A stretch of 64,000 bases of DNA from Boletus sp. NGJ. Its lineage: Eukaryota; Basidiomycota; Agaricomycetes; Boletales; Boletaceae. Shown here piece after piece: positions 15,880-28,100 of the stretch; within the stretch, counting starts at the first letter, position 1; every line of letters starts with the position of its first letter. The stretch lies in contig JAGTXK010000185.1 of the NCBI GenBank assembly GCA_019096195.1, positions 124,001 to 188,000 of the forward strand, written 5' to 3'. The position numbers and the translations under genes were made by a program. The notes beneath the pieces were generated by a model. That model did no database searches and was not told the origin of the DNA. It saw only the letters and a list, made by a program, of their open reading frames with translations.

Positions 15880-17848
15880 GAAACCTCGACTCTGGATTCA
15901 AGACGGAGATCTGCTCCGTTTCATATGACACAACGGATGGCACGTAGGAACTCTTGTTCTATATTGAAATGCGGAGACCGAGTATTTATCTTTCCAAGGT
16001 TCCGTTGGATTCGGTGTTCAATCGACACGCTCGATCGATACGTAACTCGATAACCGGTTCGCAATGCTCTCGACAGCCCGCCCAAGAGACTCAATAAAAC
16101 TCATGAGAGAATTCACCTCGCGACCAAGTTCAACCCGCATACTAATTAGTGGGGGAAGTAAAACGTTGGCCAAGTGGAATTACTACTATGAGCGGGAATA
16201 CTCTGGGCTCGTCCACCCCACCGTCGGCACCGGCAGAGCTCTCGGTGTGGATGCCGGTGAAGGGGGCCCATTGCAGCGAAGGTAACGTACAATCTAAAAA
16301 CAATGGACATGATTGCACAGAAATCATACACACAATTTTCAAGTTGAAATGAGTACAAGCTGGCAAAAAATATGATCAAAACGGGACAGGCACCGTGATG
16401 TACTAATACAAGACACGCCGATCAAATGGTATCTTCTGTCTGCTGTGGGGCGAACGCTGCGCGGGCATGACCTAGTACACAAGACCAGACTCTTTCACTA
16501 TGTCTCCGTGGGACATGGACGGCGATTGGATACGATCATACCGGGGGAAATTATCTCGTAGGTCCTATGACAGATGGATATGACAGGAGCCAGCAAACTG
16601 CCATCACCGACACGAGACGGATGGCGGCCGCATGCAATTTTTCCTCATCTCCGACGCGGCTGCATTATCTCTAGTCAGGTACACAAACTGTAGGTCCCCC
16701 AGCTCCATGTCCATGCGTTTGATGAAAAACGATACGTCACGGAGCCTAAGCTTGTATGTCATGTATTTTGCTATTTGGCAGGTTCTCCTGTAACCGGAAA
16801 ACGACAGGCATGACAAAGTAAATTGTTTTACATGGAGATGCCCGCTCACCGTCCGCGGAGCTATCCAGTAGTCCGGGGCCATTCTAGACCCATGTTCGGC
16901 TACCTCGCGCATGATAATACCCCGCCGAAATAGCTGCCTTTGTGAAGATCGAGTGGCCGTATCTTCTCCCAACGTCCTTACCGCGTCACAAGTTCCGTAG
17001 ATTCTACGGGAAAAAAGCTCGCACACTTCCGGGAAGCAACGCCGCACAAGTTTGTATGGCTATAGGTACCTTGTATCACCAAGGCGCGACTTCGATCCGA
17101 TCCACGCATCGCTTACCGCTCTGCATCGTAGACCCCGGAGACACGACAGATTTCGCGGAGTTTCAGGTAGGTGCTGCAGGGTTTGGCGTCCATTGACCGA
17201 TCCCGAGAACGACAAAGGCTTGCAGAAACAAATCTGCAAGCGCGCCACCGCCATCACTCGCGCCACTGCTTTCTGCTGAAGCAGAAATACGAGATCAGCA
17301 AACGGCGAAGACAGGTGGCACTTGCGAAGGAGATCTTGAGTATAAGCCGCACCTATCAACTTCCGAGGGTGGCCAAGGTAGATTTGCAGCTCTCGAACAG
17401 CCCGGATGGGCCTAGCGGGGCACTGATTCCCGGCGCTTGGCCCAAATAGGCTTCGGCTCCCATCGCATGCTGCAACGGCAGCAACAATACAGATCCTTAT
17501 TGCCATGACTCCGCCGAGGCTTAGAATTGATGCTGTGGTCTTGGCCTCCCACACCCGCCGTCGGTTCCGTTGTTTGGACGTTATCTCCCCGACGGTACCG
17601 GGAAATCACGGTCAGTGATACATTGTAGGCCTGAACGGGAACGATAACGCCTCTCGAGTCCGAGCCCATGATCACCATTCTTCTTTTCCGGGAAATTGTA
17701 AACTGACAAGTCCACCACGTTCTTCCAATGGAGCATCAAATCGATCAACGGGACAAGTGTCCTGGGACGGAGTGGGTCAAGATCTGTGCACATCATTTAC
17801 TTACTTGCTGGTAGCAAACTATCTTACAAGACGACGAACGAGATGTAT
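15880..17848. other. Gene-poor stretch with decayed minus-strand frames
   Basis: No intact gene is recognised. On the minus strand two frames (17554-17060 and 17047-16604) lie in the same register and are separated only by a stop at 17060-17062, giving roughly 310 codons. The distal part contains KLRLRDVSFFIKRMDMELGD, which looks protein-like but which I cannot assign. A third frame at 17678-17412 is out of register. Together with the adjacent NACHT relic this suggests degraded coding DNA rather than a working locus. Confidence 0.35.
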
Positions 17849-18375
17849 TTAATCTTCTATGATAACCTTGTTCTTTTCGCGAATGCTCAGCCAGTCATAC
17901 ACTGAGCGTGGGGTGTGCACACTTACTTTGTAGAAAGCAACGTGATTCTTGATGTTGGCCGCCCTCTTTTTGGGCTCGGTGTAAAACCTGGCTCAGTGTA
18001 AAGATTCAGGCAATGCTGGTCGACAACCTGGCAACTCGCCATGCGATGTCCTTTACGCTTTTTCCGTCGACATCGGCGGAATAATACGAGGCGGTACTGC
18101 GATTACCGGGATGATAAGCGAAATCCGTCTCTGTTGAGCCACGTATACAATTATAAGTACCCTTTCCACGGGCATACGGACCTGAGTTTTAGTGTCAACG
18201 GAGACGTCGAGGATAAGCTATGCGGTGGTTTCATCAACCGTCGTGCTTACGAGGTGTTTGAGCTGACAAGGTTGGCTTTGCTCACGCTGTCGGGTGGGAA
18301 ATAATAGTTACCCTCGAGGATGACGGGGGTTTCAGACTCTGCGAGTACGGTGTTGTTGAGGCGAACTTTGACCAT
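17849..18375 (-). CDS. Small DUF427-domain protein
   Basis: A protein of about 99 residues split over five exons. Exon 1 starts at the ATG at 18375 (MVKVRLNNTVLAESETP) with the EGNYYFPPDSV stretch typical of DUF427. Exon 2 gives SSVCPWKG, exon 3 TASYYSADVDGKSVKDIAW, exon 4 EPKKRAANIKNHVAFYK and exon 5 NKVIIED with the stop at 17849. The family's TCPWKG and IAWYY...P motifs are visible. Here the Trp-Tyr-Tyr is replaced by WRVARFY, caused by where intron 3 is placed. DUF427 proteins are small beta-rich proteins of unknown biochemical role. It diverges from the carrier gene. Family call is good; function unknown. Confidence 0.8.
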
Positions 18376-18550
18376 GGTGAGGAGAGGAGATGGGACCGAG
18401 CGGGTTGAATCGGCAAGAGCCGGAACGTATCGGCTACGGACTCTGGGGGGACAAACCGCAAAGTGACCAACGGGACATCACTCGCAAGATCTCAACTCCC
18501 TGTAGCAAACATTCCACAACGCAGCGAACCCCGCTTTGCGGGGAAGAGCG
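18376..18550. promoter_or_regulatory. Divergent promoter, DUF427 gene / mitochondrial carrier
   Basis: The 175 bp between the two ATGs must hold both promoters. No motif stands out by eye. Confidence 0.5.
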
Positions 18551-19830
18551 ATGTCGCGAGACGAGAAAAAATGGGCCACAAACAGTATGATCGGTGCGCT
18601 CCTTTCTCCTCTTTTCCTCCTCCCTCGCATCCGACGATTTTTGCACTCCCAGCCGGTGCTGGAGGTGGTTTCGTCGCCAGCATCGCCACCTGTCCACTCG
18701 ATGTCGTCAAAACCAAACTACAGGCGCAGCGAGCAGTCCTCGGCCAACCGGGCTACCAGGGCGTCCTCGGTGCGTGACGCACCCAACCCTCATTTCCGAC
18801 TTCCAGTATCTTATCACACGCTACTCTTCTCGTCAGATATCGTCAAGACCACCCTGAGACATGATGGTATTCGAGGCATGTATCGAGGTCTTGGTCCAAC
18901 TATCCTCGGATATCTCCCCACATGGGCGATTTATTTTGCAGTCTATGATGGCATCAAACGGCGCTTTGGTGAGCCTCCCCTGGGAACGCCCATCCCGCCC
19001 GGGAGAATCTACCCCGCAGCCCAGCCAAAGGGCTACCAGCCCGTCATGCGAGACCATCCTTGGACGCTGCACATCCTATCCGCCATGATCGCCGGAGCGG
19101 CCAGCACAACATGTACGAACCCACTGTGGGTCATCAAGACTCGTTTCATGGTATGCACCGTCTCTCTCTCTCGTTGACCTGATCTCGCGTACAGACGCAT
19201 TCACCTCGGTCCGCACATTAGACACAGTCGAGACGAGAAGTGAGGTATAGACATACGTTCGACGCTGCCCTCACGATCTACCGTACCGAGGGCATCCGCG
19301 CCTTTTATCGTGGATTGCTACCCAGTTTATTTGGCATCGCTCACGTCGCCGTCCAGTTTCCGCTATATGAGCAACTCAAATTATGGGCACGTGCGTCATG
19401 TTCGATCCGATAAGATGAATCGATAGCTAAACGTGATCGCAGGGGGTGACTCGACGACTCCCCTGCGCAGTGGTACTATTCTTCTCTGCTCCGCCGTAGC
19501 CAAGATGACTGCCTCGGTCGCCACATACCCCCACGAAGTTGTACGTACACGCCTTCAGACCCTCCGACTACCGATTGCGGAGGATCTGTCGTCAGATGGA
19601 ATGATCAAGACGCATACAAAAAGGAGTCTCATATACATCACCCGCAAGATTATACAGAAGGAGGGTTGGAGTGGGTTGTACAAAGGGTTATCTGTAAACC
19701 TGTTTCGAACAGTGCCAAACAGCGCGGTGACTTTATTATCGTGCGTCATCTGATCCCAGACGGTGGCAGCTAAGTTGATGGTCGATACAGATACGAACTG
19801 CTTATGCGTCGTTTGTCCTCGACAGGATAA
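18551..19830 (+). CDS. Mitochondrial carrier, NAD+/pyrimidine-nucleotide type (Yia6/Rim2-like)
   Basis: Six-helix inner-membrane transporter of the SLC25 family. Three repeats carry the carrier signatures CPLDVVKTKLQAQ, NPLWVIKTRF and YPHEVVRTRLQT. The Trp in the second repeat and the Pro-His-Glu in the third are typical of the NAD+, pyrimidine-nucleotide and FAD/folate carriers. ATPILGYLP-like (GPTILGYLPTWAIYF) and VAVQFPLYEQLK stretches match this group. The coding exons start at ATG 18551 (MSRDEKKWATNSM). Introns follow near 18567, 18771, 19150, 19392 and 19742, and the end is MRRLSSTG at 19830. Each exon join keeps frame. The exact substrate within NAD+/nucleotide carriers is an inference. 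Confidence 0.85.
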
Positions 19831-20933
19831 CGCTCCATACCACCCCACAGACCACGTCCCAATTAGACGACACCGCCAGGCACCATCTACGTCCTACATT
19901 AAATTTATTCTTTGCAATCGCATTCGCACTGGCTATATTTATGTACAAGCTCGAGCGCTGGGAGACGTTCACAGCCTCTGATGCGTTAATAGCACGGGTT
20001 TCTCAAAGTTCTGAGACCACGTTTTGAGTGGGGATTGGAAGTCGTTAGGAGGCAGTACGAGGAGACACGCGATCTTGTCTCGCGTTCATTCGACTCGTCT
20101 TTCCGGGGTCTCGCTCGGCCCTGCGCGTCTAGAGAGGTGAGATGTCTGCTCAGTCCAGACGGATCACGCGGGCGCCCCAGGGACATCCGAGCATCCCCCA
20201 GACAGTGTACTTGGCATCATCGTCATTAGAAAACAAAACGCTACGTCGTATGCTATTATATCCCTATGCCAACATAGCAAAAAAAAAAAAAAAAGGGAGG
20301 GGGGAACACAAAAAAAAAAAAAAAAAAGTCAGTAGAAACAAGATCGTTCTTTGGCTGTCCGTCCAGCGTACGTTTCCACACACAATACATATTGATCGAT
20401 CATGACTAGTAGCTAAAAGCGAACGTTGGTTCCCCCCAACATGGGAGTGGGAGGGTGTGTGCAAGTGTGAAAAGTGTCATGCGCAATCTATGTTGGTGGC
20501 AGGGGGAGTAAAGCGTCCAGCAAAATGTAAAAGTGGGTTCTTGCTTGGCTGATGTAACGAACGGATGAGCCTTGGGGCTCGCGCGTAGACAGGCTACTCG
20601 AAAGTTGAAGGTGGTCGTTTGGATAAAACTCGGAAGGCCGTGGTCCGCACAGGAAAGCACAAGGTATATACCGAATAGCGGGCGAATGGAAAAAGGGCAG
20701 TCTGCGAAAAAGAAAAGACTGACCAGCGAAAGCGTGAAAAGTGGCAGCTGTGTAATTACACCGGTCAGAAAGCGAGAAGCAGAGAGAACATGCAACACCA
20801 CTACACGCCACAAGGAAAAGCGACAACAAGACGCGCTGCAACGCAGATTAAAGGTATCCGAACGGAGTTTCAACCACAATGAGAACCGAGCTGCAAATAA
20901 AATAAAAAGTAAACGCGTACAAGAACTCCTGAG
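19831..20933. other. Intergenic region between convergent genes
   Basis: About 1.1 kb between the stops of the carrier and the membrane-protein gene. It holds two A tracts (20279-20327) and a 157-codon minus-strand frame (20879-20406) without recognisable features. Much of it is probably 3' untranslated sequence. Confidence 0.45.
20279..20327 (+). repeat. Two long poly(A) tracts around a short G-rich spacer
   Basis: A run of 16 A, then a G-rich spacer of 15 bases, then a run of 18 A. It lies between two convergent stops. It may be simple-sequence expansion or the tail of an old retroposed insert; no target-site duplication was noticed. Confidence 0.8.
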
Positions 20934-22680
20934 CTAGTGATGTTGCACCGTATCACCAGCATCGCTCAGGGTTTCCACTCTAACTCCTCTTGACGAACTA
21001 ACACTCCGAATATCCCTGCCTTCTTCAGCCAGTTCGCGATTGATCAGAGCATCTTCCTTTCTCTCTTCAGGTTCTTCCACTGTTGTACTGGCAAAATCAG
21101 GCTTTCGTAAAGCCTTCCTGAATGCATCCGCCATGATCGCTGCATCAGCACCCGAGAAGGGTCCTTGATCGCCGGCAGAATGCGCCCTCGAGATGTCCGA
21201 AACTCCGTCGGGAGATACAATCGAAGCGGGTCTGTGCTGCTCTGAAGAGGTTCGTCCGCCTCCGGCCGCCCCAGCTGCGAGTAGTGGTAGCTGTGGCGAA
21301 TTCGAGTTCTGCGCATTCGCCATCATGGGTGAAGATGAACCCATAGATCCGCGGTGGGCGAGTCGCTCGCGTCGTCGCAGGCGTCGCATTATCAACCAAA
21401 CAAGAGCCCCTCCTGCTACAATAGCAAGGAACCCGAGAACCACAATAACCGCAATAGCCCAGTGTGGGAACGGTGAACTACCACTGGATAATTGGATGCT
21501 ACCGGACTGGGAAGATGTCGATGACAGGGACGGAGTGGATGCTTTCGACGTCACAGATGCGATAGATGCCGTCGAGGCGGTTGAGATGGCAGAGAGGGTC
21601 GACTCTGCCGAGATGGAGGACTGTGACATCGAAGAGACTACCGAATCTGCATACGTTGTTTCTGGGTAGACGAAAATCATCAGGAGCCAAGGTATTCAAT
21701 ATATTGACCGCACGTACGAATCGCGAAAAATGTAGGGTTTGTGGTTTGCGAGCCATCGAGTCCATTCTGATTCGTGACAACCCAGTAAAATGGATAAGTT
21801 GTGTTTCCACTACCAGGCTGCCATTGTGAACCTGTAGTACCAAACCAGCTGTCGTTGACTGGCAAGGTATATTCCCCGGCGGAACCGGTAGGGTTGGGGT
21901 AATTCACGACGCTGAACAACGGCGTCAAGGTATCCCCACTAAAAAGGTACAAGTTCACCAAGTTCTGCTGATCAATTTGCGGACGTCGACTATTCCCTGG
22001 TAGGCGGTGGGTATACCGACGCAATAAAAAGGCACCAAAACTTACAGACAACTGCTGCAACTTGATGCTGAATAACCTGGTCACCAACGGCAGGATAGCA
22101 GGTTACATTGTCGTTGTTGGCGTAAATCTGACAGTTGTACTTGGCTGCGTCTGATAACGGTCGTGATTGTCAGTGAAATGGGGAAGCAAGCGACGTGTCT
22201 GACTAGGTGTTTGACCCACCCACTGCGGAGCTGTCCGAGATGATGGTGTTCTGCCTCTTTGGGAGCGATGGCGTAGGGAGTGGTAACGGGTCTGGTGTCC
22301 TTTGCCGGACCGATCTCTGGCGTGCTTTTGATGGTGCGGCCGTTGGTGCAGGCCAGGGCAAGTTGTCAGATGGACTGGAAGGCATTACAAGGGATCGAGA
22401 GAAGAGATATAATGGAAGATTTGCGGAAACTGAGTCTAGGTTTAAACGAAGACTGTGTGACGAGAGAAAGTGGGGTTGGGAGCGTTATTATGGTTGTGAA
22501 TTTGCGGGAAATCTCGGGGGGATTGACCAAAGCGGGAGTGTAAACGAGAGGAGGCTCCTTGACGACGTCTTGCACGACGACGACGATGCGGTCGGGGACG
22601 GCAACGGCAGCGACGGGGGAGAATGCGACGACGTGCAGGAAGGGACGGAAAGCGACGAGTCGAAAGAACACGGGCAGCAT
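20934..22680 (-). CDS. Single-pass membrane protein with Ser-rich stalk, function unknown
   Basis: The N-terminus from the ATG at 22680 (MLPVFFRLVAFRPFL) is hydrophobic and fits a signal peptide. The exon join after it could not be settled because three minus frames are open between 22490 and 22680. A following exon has CQIYANNDNVTCYPAVGDQV (near 22100), then an extracellular beta-like region with DSWFGTTGSQW and PFYWVVTNQNGLDG. A Ser/Thr/Ala-rich stalk comes next, then one transmembrane helix (HWAIAVIVVLGFLAIVAGG, near 21450) followed by Arg-rich RRLRRRE. The cytoplasmic tail has FSGADAAIMADAFRKALRKP and ends at 20934. The layout resembles Mid2/WSC-like surface sensors, but I do not recognise a named homologue, and it may equally be an adhesion or structural protein. 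Confidence 0.7.
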
Positions 22681-23573
22681 TGCACAACCGAAACCCAGAA
22701 TTCTCCCAAAGACCCCGAGCACTCTGCTTAGCTAATATTATGTTGCATTGTCCAGCTCAAACAAGTCCCGATCGGGGAAGGGATAGGTACTGATCCTTTT
22801 GCAACAACCAACAAGCAAACCCAGCCGGGGTGACCGTCGGACGACCTGAGTTCGCTGCGCATCGCTTGTTGCATCGCAGCCCAGCCCGTGTTGGTTGACT
22901 CGTCACCCCCGTCAATATTAAAGTCCTGCCTGCAGACACATTTGGATTCGACGATACGCAGGAGCACAGTGTCTGGGGACAGTTCCAGGTTCAAAGATAG
23001 CCAGCAAACTACCGCCAAGGTATATGATTCGGAGTGATCCGCCGTGTCAGCTGCAAGGAGGAATTATACGACGTTCGAGCCCCGTTTGAACCAGCTCGTG
23101 ATGCTGCTGAACTAAAAAATTAGTCTACTGTTTCGATCTTCTCTTCACTTGGACAAACATACTCACTCCTGTGGAAGGGAGATATCTGGCATACCGGTGC
23201 ATCGACCCCTGCGTGTTGTATTTCTTGTAGGAGATCAGATCGCTTGGGAGAATCTGTACCTACGCTGCCATCGGTAGCGTATCTGAGACCGATAGGCTGT
23301 TCCCGAGATGTCACTGAGAATCCAAGACGCCAAGTGACTGCGCTGGCTGGATATCGATATCGTCGAGACAAGCGACTCTTCGACCGAGTTTTTCTTGACG
23401 TAAATATCCAAGTTCCTCCACCACAAGCAATTGTGCATGCAGACAGCCTGGAGGGTGTTCATGAATCGTGATCGGGCATGTGCTGTTTGCCATCACAAGT
23501 ATCGCAGGCGGCGCGTCTGTCCGCTTGACATCATCTTCAAGTTCGCCGCCACGTAACCTGCCAGCGGCCTGCA
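22681..23573. other. Intergenic region between divergent genes
   Basis: About 890 bp upstream of both the membrane-protein gene and EOS1. Minus-strand frames at 23371-23120 and 23462-23235 have no recognisable domain. I regard the region as promoter and 5' leader sequence of the two genes, but a small unannotated gene cannot be excluded. Confidence 0.4.
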
Positions 23574-24861
23574 ATGCCACGGCATCACCCTCACGCTCAA
23601 GCACCACATGAGCACACAACTGCAGGCCATGGTGGCCACGGTGTGGTCGGCTACGACGAGGACCAAGAAGCAGAAGAAGAAGTAGAAGTAGAAGAAGACA
23701 GCCCAATCTATGCCACGCGTCGCACTAGAAGCGTTCTCGAACTTCGAGGACAAGCTACCATACCCCCTGCCACGCGTTTCGCTGCCCACCCCCCTCGCAC
23801 TACCGGCTTGTCCACTTTCCTCGGAGAAGGGTTCGCCTGGCGAAAGCCCAAGATCACGCAGATCACAACTGCGCCAGGCCAGCTCGGTGCCGGCGAGACC
23901 GAAACCGAAGCGGACGAACCAGTGAGCAGTCGCGTTACTCTGTGCCTTCGGCCCCACACTTTGTTGTCGCACACAGTTCTAAAGGCCCCTTATCCACTCT
24001 TCCTCAGCCAAACCATCTTCCGACTACCCGTATAATGCCTGTCTCAGGACCTTTGGTTCCGCCCACTGTCGTGACCCTGTTACTGTTCGAATCCTCGCGT
24101 CTCTTGTCCGTTGTCCCCGCGGCTTTCGGTGCATTAATCAATACTTGGTGCTTGTGGTGTCCGCCCGGCTACTCGTATGGCTCACCGGATCATTATTACA
24201 ATAGAGCCGAGCGACCCGGGTGGGGTCGAAAGTGTCCGCCAGATAGAGGAGATTATTTTATCGCCGTCCTGTGGGTACGTGCTCTCCCTTCTTCTTACTC
24301 CCGACCACGTTATCACGCCTAGATCAACAGGCCCTCCTCACCGCACACCAGTGCCTTAAACTGACCACCGGACTTTTGCACCGCTGGCGTGCATACTATT
24401 CTCCCCTTTCCACCCTTATCCGTCTTCTCGCGTTGCAGGCAATTTGTTGGCCTGCCACCCATTTCACGCTGGATATCGTTGGTAGCCTAGGAACGAATTC
24501 CACATTTGGCGATGATAGTCTCACTATTCTCGAGAGCGCGCTCCTCCGGTGGACAACCGCCCGTCCCGATATCTGCTGGGCGGTCATCGGTACAACGACG
24601 TGCATTTCACGGAGTATACAAATATGGGTCACCAGCAACCTATTATTGTCGGCGAGCTCAGGCTCGAGAATCAACTTGTCTTGTGCTGTTCCAGACCGGC
24701 TGAGATCGAGGAGGGTGGCCGCGGGTGAAGAGACAAGGAAGCTGACTGGGAGGAAGTGGGACTGGGGCGTCGTGGCGAGAGTATGCATGCTTCCCGCGGG
24801 GTGCCTGTATTTTGTAATGGCATGGATTGGCGCCTGGAGAAGAGAGGTGGGAGGGTGTTGA
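23574..24861 (+). CDS. EOS1: EOS1-family N-glycosylation-related membrane protein
   Basis: EOS1 is an ER multi-spanning protein linked in yeast to N-glycosylation and oxidative-stress tolerance. The first exon (from ATG 23574) encodes a His-rich and acidic cytoplasmic segment and TGLSTFLGEGFAWRKPK. A donor at the end of ADEP joins, by an acceptor near 24007, to PNHLPTTRIM and VPPTVVTLLLFESSRLL. After a second intron (about 24273-24329) come ALLTAHQCLKLTTGLL, STLIRLLALQAICWPATH and CISRSIQIWVTSNLLL, the core EOS1 signature. Around four membrane segments; end at 24861. A start at the internal ATG at 24035 would keep the whole conserved domain, so the N-terminal exon is the less certain part. 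Confidence 0.75.
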
Positions 24862-25104
24862 CGTTTGTTACAGTAAATGTTAGTGATTGTCTTATGTTAC
24901 ACACTATCCACGTTCGCTAATGTTTGTTGTCCCATTTCAATTGGCTGGTACTCTCAATCGTCCAGGACACAGCATTTGGGATGTCAACATCTCACATATG
25001 GGTAGGGCATAAAGCGACTTTACAAACAAGAAGCGCATCGAATACAATACAGTAAATCTCTCGAACGTGTCATGGCATAACCGAGCCCTCGGTCAGCCAG
25101 AACT

Positions 25105-28100
25105 TTAGATATAGAACATGGTCCCAGCCAGATTCGGGTGAACGCCGTTACCCCACGCCTTCTTGGCAGCCTCAAATACCTTCGCCTTCTCTTCCTCTTT
25201 ATCCGCCTTCGACTTCGTGGTCGTCTTGTCCTCAGAGACCAAGAAATCATTCAAGTAGCACCGGCCCCGCTCGCAAGCGAGATCAGCATAGTACGCCGGG
25301 GGTATGAGACTGACTGCCTTGGTGGCGCGCGCATACATGTAGCTCGCCGTGTTAACGCCTTGCTGCACTTCGTCAGCGCCAAGTTTGCTTTCGTCATACA
25401 CGACGGTGTAATGTGTGGGCTTCGCGTGGCCCTGTAGACCCGCGTGGGCTTGGAGATAAAAGTCAAAATCGAAACTGTTAACAAAAAAAAAAACCACGTT
25501 GAGTCATCATGTGTAAAAGAATAGGTGGAGGTTACACGTACACTGCAGTGATGCCCTGGTCGACTACGGTCCCAGGACGAGGGTTGCCATTCTTGTCCCC
25601 GGAAGCATCGGCGGGCCACATTCGGGCGTGGTGGCGCTTCCCGCATATAATTATCGTCAACTGAGGTCGGTAAGGTTTTCCTGATCCACCTCTGGGCACT
25701 CTCCCGAAAGCGTCGGTTATCTGAGGAAGCTCAGCCTGGAGGACGGTGTCGAATTGTCCCTACGATGTGCTTCAATAATGCAGGCCAAAAAGGAGGATCA
25801 AAGTCGCGCACCTCGGACACGCCATCTCGGAACACGTATACCCGATCAGGGAGGGACTTGCTGACCTCTTGATACCTCTTCAAGCGTTCGATCATCATTG
25901 CGGTGAGTTCCGTGATCATCTGTTTATAGAGAACGTCAGTGCTATAGTATACCGTAACCGTGAACGGTAGAGTACGCACCTCTTTCTTGGTCTCCTGGCA
26001 CCTCATGCTGGCCGGGAATTGGGCGAAATTACCATCTACACTCGCCACTACAGCCGCAATGGACGGCGTCCCCTCGATACTTCCAGGTCCAGGGTGTGTG
26101 ACATCCATGCCAACCAGCATCGTCTTTGTCTTCGTCAACCACTGTAGGCTCCAATCGTCTATCTTGTGATTGATCCCTCCGAGCTTCGTATTGACTTTCA
26201 ATGCGACGTTCGAGAAGTACTGATCCTGCTTCCTAGGATCTGTAAGAACCTTGTTGGATAACATATGGATAGTGTGTATCCCCAACTCGACATCACAGAT
26301 ACGTTTGATGCCGGGATAGATATAATTGTCGCGCTTGGATAAAAGGACGAGTACGAACGATGGACGTTGAGCTTGTTCCCGGATTTTCACACGAATTCGA
26401 CCGAGGGACTCTTGTCTGCCAGGGTCATTTGTGGGGTCTACCAGACCAACGTTCAAAAGGGTGGGTGCGCTGTCAGGACTAATGCCTGTCATCCCACTTC
26501 TTTGGCATTTTCCAGCAAATCCTTTCCAGAGGGCAGTCAGCTGAGGGTCGCCAGGTCCATTGAAGATGGGGCGTTGCTCCGTGACCACTAAGATCCACCA
26601 TGACTTTACAACACCACCAAGATGAAATTTGACGTCGAGGATATTCCAGCTCCCGTTGTTCACGTTTGGCGGCTTGCCGCCCCTATAGCTGACGCTTGGA
26701 GGAGGAAGTTCCCGGAATGGGATGCCAGCCATGTTGCGACTGACCGATACGTTAAAGTTGGTCAGCTTCTGGTTGTTCGTTGTCAGTCCTAGTAGTGGGA
26801 AACCCTCATTGAGGATGGTCTGGGCATTTTCTGCGGGACGCTTGCACGCGTAGCGGAGCATCAGCGTTGTCTGTTCATCATCAAGTTTGCCACGGAATGG
26901 CTGGCCAGGCAAAATCTCGCATAGCTCGGGTGGCACATAGATGGGGTGCTTGGCGTTTGGACCAGAAATATCGACGACAGGCAGGTCGGGGTGTTTTAAA
27001 GTAATCTTGTACTCTACGCCAGGAATGCAAGTTAGCTCAGCTAGTCGCCCGATGACGAGTCACACATACTTCGTTTGAAATACTGTTCAATGGTTATCTT
27101 TGCGTTGAATTCGTCACATTGGAAAGAAGTGGTCTTTGCCGTCGTGGACATGATCTTCTTCAACGGCTTTGTCTGCTTGTAGCCCAGATGACTGGTGGTC
27201 ACTTTGAGTTTCTGCGCAAAGCGCTGTAGCATGCCCCCTTTCGACTGTCCTCGGAAGCCCACGATGGCATCGGCGAGGTTGCCTGGCTTGTAAAATGCCG
27301 TCATGCAGACGCCGACGTTGACCATGAGTTCTTTATAAACTGGCCGCGCCGACATGAAGAAACCCCTCCATGCTTCAACCCCGATGGAGAGTTCTAGAGG
27401 CCGCCCTTGGGTTGGAAAGAAATAACGGTTTTTCCCAACACGGACTCCATTGTGGGAAGCGTGGTACTGCAGCACTAAATTATGTGCGGACGCAATCGGA
27501 CCAAAATCCCAATATCGAGAATTAGGGTCGCCTTTGATAAAGCTGGAGAAACACGATTAGTGAATGAACCGAGTCTGCGATGGTTGGGCTTACGAATCGA
27601 GATCACTGGAATTGAGTTCCTGAGTGAGAATAATAGAAAAGGTATATGTCTTGTCGTGTTTGCCAGGTTGGGCCTGGCCCTCCTTGAGGAAGAGGATAGG
27701 AACATCGAGTGGTTGTGGCAGCTTCTTTGAAGAAACTAATCTGGCGCTACCATCATGAGCGATGAATGGTACGTATTCCTGCCAGCCGGGGTGGGCACTC
27801 TGCTCGAGCAACGCAAACAAACGGGTTTTGATGCTCTTGAGGTCAGTCTTGGGAGTAACCTCGATGTGGTAATCATAGATGATCCCTGTCTTTGGAAACT
27901 TGACTGGGAAGAAGTTGGCGCGGAGGACGCCAGGTCTGCCGAGTGTCCCGAAACCGGGACGGGTCGGACGCGCGGAGTCGTACGGAATCGACTTTAGAGT
28001 CTTGACGAGCTCGGTGGAGGTGGCGAGGCGCTGGTCAACAGATGCGGGACCTCCGAATACAACATCTCCAGAGACCCCCGCACCTGGTGGCCCAGCGCCT

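Noticed and set aside
20406-20879. 157-codon minus-strand frame rich in Phe, Leu and Cys
   Set aside because: It lies in the 3' flank of the membrane-protein gene, has no domain and its composition fits pyrimidine-rich untranslated DNA.
21193-21669. Acidic 158-codon plus-strand frame
   Set aside because: Antisense shadow of the Ser-rich stalk and membrane segment of the minus-strand gene.
23070-23100. TTCGAGCC-like box suggesting a tRNA T-arm
   Set aside because: No acceptor, D or anticodon stems fit around it.
23311-23706. Minus-strand frame starting with a run of leucines, like a signal peptide
   Set aside because: The leucine run is the reverse of the GAA-rich acidic stretch in the EOS1 first exon, which has better family support.
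25960-26169. Identical 69-residue frames antisense to both Argonautes (also 30988-31197)
   Set aside because: They are antisense shadows; their identity only reflects near-identical PIWI DNA in the two copies.
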